DNA of 63,360 nt from the NCBI RefSeq assembly GCF_006539945.1, contig NZ_BJNZ01000026.1, positions 1-63,360 on the forward strand, written 5' to 3'. Made by a program: the position numbers and the translations under genes. Of the stretch, positions 60,839 to 63,360 are shown in pieces (the stretch's first letter is position 1; each line of letters starts with the position of its first letter). The notes under the pieces are model-generated. The model ran no database searches. It had not been told where the DNA came from and was given only the letters and a program-made list of their open reading frames with translations. Source of the DNA: Cellulosimicrobium cellulans. GTDB lineage: Bacteria; Actinomycetota; Actinomycetes; Actinomycetales; Cellulomonadaceae.

Positions 60839-61642
60839 TCAGACGTCGTACGTGACGACGAGGGGGGCGTGGTCGCTCCAGCGCTCGTCGTGCGTCGGCG
60901 CGCGGTCGACCTCGACCTTGACGGCGCGCTCCGCGAGCGACGGCGTGGCGAGCTGGTAGTCGATGCGCCAGCCCGAGTCGTTGTCGAACGCGCGCCCGCG
61001 CCACGACCACCACGTGAACGGGCCGGGGCCCTCGCCGCCGTGGACGCGACCGAGGTCCACGAGGCCGACCTGGTCGAGCCAGACGTCGACGTACGCGCGT
61101 TCCTCCGGGAGGAAGCCGGCGCTCTTCAGGTTGCCCTTCCAGTTCTTGATGTCGACGTTGTGGTGGGCGATGTTGAGGTCGCCGGCGAGCAGGACCTTCT
61201 CCCCCGTGGCCGCGAGCTCGCGCAGGCGTGCCGTGACCTTCTCGAGGTAGGCGTACTTCGCGACCATCGTCTCCGGCTGGCTCACGGTGCCGGAGTGGAT
61301 GTACGCGGAGATGACGGTGACTCGGCCGCCGTCGGGCAGCTCGAGGTCCGCCTCGACCCAGCGGCCCGTGTCGACGGGCGGCTCCGGCTCGCCGGCGCCC
61401 AGCCCGACGCGCACGGCGGAGACGGGCAGCCGCGAGGCGACGGCGACGCCCGCCCGGCCCTTGACGTCGCACGCCTGGTGCGCGACGTGCCACCCGTCGA
61501 GGAGGTCGTTCACGACCGAGTCGGGGGCGCGGACCTCCTGGAGCAGCAGGACGTCGGGCGTGCGGGACGCGATCCAGGCGTCCATCCCGCGACGGTACGC
61601 GGCGCGGATCCCGTTGACGTTGGCGGTGGCGATGGTGAGCAA
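60839..61642 (-). CDS. xthA: Exodeoxyribonuclease III (AP endonuclease)
   Basis: A 267-residue repair nuclease. It has the family start LTIATANVNGIRAA, LLQEVRAPDS (metal Glu), AGDLNIAHHNVDIKNW (Asp and Asn) and a final SDHAPLVV (catalytic His pair). It cleaves abasic sites and removes 3' blocks. The start is TTG, with GGAGG 10 nt upstream; no ATG or GTG fits the conserved N-terminus. It is near folD, its common actinobacterial neighbour, with an MFS gene between. Confidence 0.93.
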   Translation of the reverse strand: MLTIATANVNGIRAAYRRGMDAWIASRTPDVLLLQEVRAPDSVVNDLLDGWHVAHQACDVKGRAGVAVASRLPVSAVRVGLGAGEPEPPVDTGRWVEADLELPDGGRVTVISAYIHSGTVSQPETMVAKYAYLEKVTARLRELAATGEKVLLAGDLNIAHHNVDIKNWKGNLKSAGFLPEERAYVDVWLDQVGLVDLGRVHGGEGPGPFTWWSWRGRAFDNDSGWRIDYQLATPSLAERAVKVEVDRAPTHDERWSDHAPLVVTYDV

Positions 61643-61743
61643 GTGGGCTCGTCCTCCCTCGATGGCGGTCGCGCGCGGCCGCCAGACGGTCGCGGCACGC
61701 CGGCCATCCCATCACACGCCACCGACAGGGCGGGTCCCCGGCG

Positions 61744-63078
61744 TCACGCGGGCGGCGTGGCCTCGCTCACGCTCACGAGGGCGGCGCGCGTGGGCCGGAA
61801 CGCGCCGGCGAGCACTGCGGAGACCGCCGCGAGCACGGCAAGGACGACGAACCCGACCCGGAGCTGATGAGCGGTCGCGAAGACGCCGGTGAGCACGCCC
61901 CCGAGCACCGCTCCCGCGTAGGTGAACACGTTGAGGCGCGCGACCGCGCGGTCCGTGACCGTCGCGACGATCCCGGCCGACGGCTCCGCCGATCCCGTTC
62001 CCCTTCCCGCCGCCACCGTCTCGCGGGCGCGGTCCCCGATCGCGGAGAACGCGAGGGGCGCGACGACGCCGAGCCCGAGCCCGGTCGCGGCCAGCCCGAG
62101 CACCGCGACGGGCCAGGCGGGCGCCGCCGCCGCCGCGACGAACCCGAGAGCCCCGAGCGTCCCTCCCAGCCGCACGACCCGCACCCGGCCGAGACGCTCG
62201 ACGAGACCGTCCCCCACGAGCCGAGACACGATGAGCGCCGCCTGGTACGCCGCGTACCCCAGCGGCGCGGCGGCCGCGCTCGCCGCGAGGACGTCGCGCA
62301 GGAACGTCGCGCTCCAGCTCGACACCGCGGAGTCCGCGACGGGGAACGCGAGCATGCCCGCGCCGAGCAGCGCGATCGTGCCGGCCGCGACCCACGTCGC
62401 GGTCCCGAGCGGCGCCGTGCCGCGACCGTCGCCCGCCACCCCGACCGCCGCCCCGACCCCCACCGTGTCCGCCTCGGCCGACCGCTCCGTGCCCGGAGTC
62501 CCGCCCGGGGCCACGACACCCGGGACGGTCGTGCCGCCGTCGGGCAGCCGCAGCGCGAGCCAGACGGCGCCCGCGGCCACGAGCAGCGCCACGAGCGGGA
62601 GCGCGACCGGCTGGCCGAGCCCGACGAGCGCGCTGCCCGAGACGGCGAGCGCGCCGAGCACGCCTCCGGCGGCGTTGGCTGCGAAGAACGACGCGAGCAG
62701 GCTGCGGCCGTGCGCGCGCTCGACGTCGATCCCCAGCATGTTCATCGCCGCGTCGACCGCGCCGAGCGCGAGCCCGTACAGCCCGATCGCGACGAAGAAG
62801 ACGGGCCAGGACGGCGCGAGCCCGACGCCCGCGACCGCGAGCGCCGCGAGGAGCAGGCCGCCCACGACCACGGCGCGCGCGCCACGGAGCGCCGCCACGA
62901 CGCCGGACAGCGCGCTGCCCAGCCCGGCGAGGACGCACACGCCCAGCACGACGAGCGTGACGACGTCGTCGCCCATGCCGAGCCGTTCCTTGTACCCGGG
63001 GATGCTCGTGAGCACCACGGCGAACCCGAAGCCCTGCACGGCGTACGCCGCCGTCGTCGCGATGCGCGCCCTCGTCAC
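61744..63078 (-). CDS. MFS transporter (YbjJ-like)
   Basis: A 444-residue transporter with about 12 membrane helices, a first helix reading YAVQGFGFAVVLTSIPG and a Gly/Asp-rich central loop (about 190-230). It resembles sugar- or drug-type MFS proteins of the YbjJ group. Substrate unknown. GTG start, leaderless. It sits between folD and xthA on the same strand. Confidence 0.88.
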   Translation of the reverse strand: MTRARIATTAAYAVQGFGFAVVLTSIPGYKERLGMGDDVVTLVVLGVCVLAGLGSALSGVVAALRGARAVVVGGLLLAALAVAGVGLAPSWPVFFVAIGLYGLALGAVDAAMNMLGIDVERAHGRSLLASFFAANAAGGVLGALAVSGSALVGLGQPVALPLVALLVAAGAVWLALRLPDGGTTVPGVVAPGGTPGTERSAEADTVGVGAAVGVAGDGRGTAPLGTATWVAAGTIALLGAGMLAFPVADSAVSSWSATFLRDVLAASAAAAPLGYAAYQAALIVSRLVGDGLVERLGRVRVVRLGGTLGALGFVAAAAAPAWPVAVLGLAATGLGLGVVAPLAFSAIGDRARETVAAGRGTGSAEPSAGIVATVTDRAVARLNVFTYAGAVLGGVLTGVFATAHQLRVGFVVLAVLAAVSAVLAGAFRPTRAALVSVSEATPPA

Positions 63079-63090
63079 TCGCGCAGACTA
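63079..63090 (-). promoter_or_regulatory. Candidate leaderless promoter of MFS gene
   Basis: TAGTCT (63085-63090, minus strand) lies exactly 6 nt before the GTG. Confidence 0.65.
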
Positions 63091-63118
63091 GCGCCTGCGC
63101 GTCGCCCCGGGAACGTCG

Positions 63119-63154
63119 CAGGGCGCGGCCGTGGTTCCCCACGACCGCGCCCTG
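63119..63154 (-). terminator. Terminator of folD
   Basis: A 16-bp stem (63119-63134 with 63139-63154) with a 4-nt loop. The one C-A mismatch on the plus strand becomes a G-U pair in minus-strand RNA, so it is built for folD. Confidence 0.8.
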
Positions 63155-63162
63155 GGACGAGG

Positions 63163-63360
63163 TCAGGCGGAGGCGCGCTCCGCCGCGTCGACGACGTTCG
63201 CGAGGAGCATCGCGCGCGTCATGGGCCCGACCCCGCCGGGGTTCGGCGAGATCCAGCCCGCGACCTCGGCGACGTCCGGCGCGGCGTCTCCGACGACTCG
63301 GCTCTTGCCCGTCTCGGGGTCGGCCTCGCGCGAGACGCCGACGTCGATGACGACGGCGCC
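63163..63360 (-). CDS. folD: FolD C-terminus (partial at window edge)
   Basis: The last 65 residues of methylenetetrahydrofolate dehydrogenase/cyclohydrolase; the 5' part lies beyond the window. The conserved end [21 protein letters not shown] identifies it, preceded by [11 protein letters not shown]. The enzyme interconverts methylene- and formyl-tetrahydrofolate in the cytosol. A terminator follows directly. Confidence 0.93.
   Translation of the reverse strand, partial: GAVVIDVGVSREADPETGKSRVVGDAAPDVAEVAGWISPNPGGVGPMTRAMLLANVVDAAERASA

Overview
This window looks like chromosomal DNA from a high-GC actinomycete of the order Micrococcales, most like Cellulomonadaceae or Promicromonosporaceae; that placement is inference from gene content and composition. 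Coding regions are very GC-rich with strong third-position bias, and GTG starts are common. Hallmark actinobacterial genes are present: a WhiB7-type regulator, mycoredoxin, a mycothiol-dependent maleylpyruvate isomerase-like protein, AdnAB, UPF0182, DUF3107 and DUF3152. I see no rRNA, prophage, insertion sequence or CRISPR array.

Layout. 1-12.4 kb is a mixed, partly accessory region: an inverted repeat and a 21-bp minisatellite, a DsbA-like protein, a DUF2235 hydrolase, a VanY-type carboxypeptidase, acylphosphatase coupled to a DUF1918-DUF1876 fusion, a DUF255 protein, a membrane Ser/Thr kinase, a hemerythrin remnant beside a palindromic repeat, a polar amino-acid ABC importer, a decayed vapBC locus and the initiator tRNA. 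12.4-40.8 kb is a conserved core block that, from memory, matches the Mycobacterium tuberculosis Rv3193c-Rv3211 neighbourhood: UPF0182, PDZ/Lon-like protease, zincin, YgjP-like peptidase, ThiF-like protein, whiB7, uvrD2, mycoredoxin, NudC-like Nudix, phosphotransferase, adnB, adnA, DUF3152, TetR, DUF3107, ferritin-like protein and a DEAD-box helicase. Its jobs are DNA repair, thiol/redox homeostasis, antibiotic-stress response and envelope functions. 40.8-54 kb holds a GntR-MFS pair, a secreted GH20 hexosaminidase, MarC, a PHP phosphoesterase, an alpha/beta hydrolase coupled to aminopeptidase P, a general-stress membrane protein, an MgtE-N/CBS protein with DUF1003, and Mrp. 54-57.3 kb is a MacA/MacB-like three-gene exporter operon. 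57.3-60.8 kb is a galactose operon with a DeoR regulator and one 840-residue GalT-GalK fusion. 60.8-63.36 kb carries xthA, an MFS transporter and the 3' end of folD.

Three regulatory themes stand out. First, many genes have a TANNNT hexamer 6-8 nt before an ATG or GTG with no Shine-Dalgarno, the signature of leaderless transcription. Second, whiB7 has a long leader with a 51-codon upstream ORF, a 13-bp intrinsic attenuator and an AT-rich promoter. Third, galactose-related genes carry candidate operators: three 10-bp direct repeats before the DeoR gene and a LacI-type palindrome at the aldose-epimerase start. Several operons are tied together by 4-bp GTGA/ATGA overlaps. All function calls come from reading motifs by eye; no database search was run.
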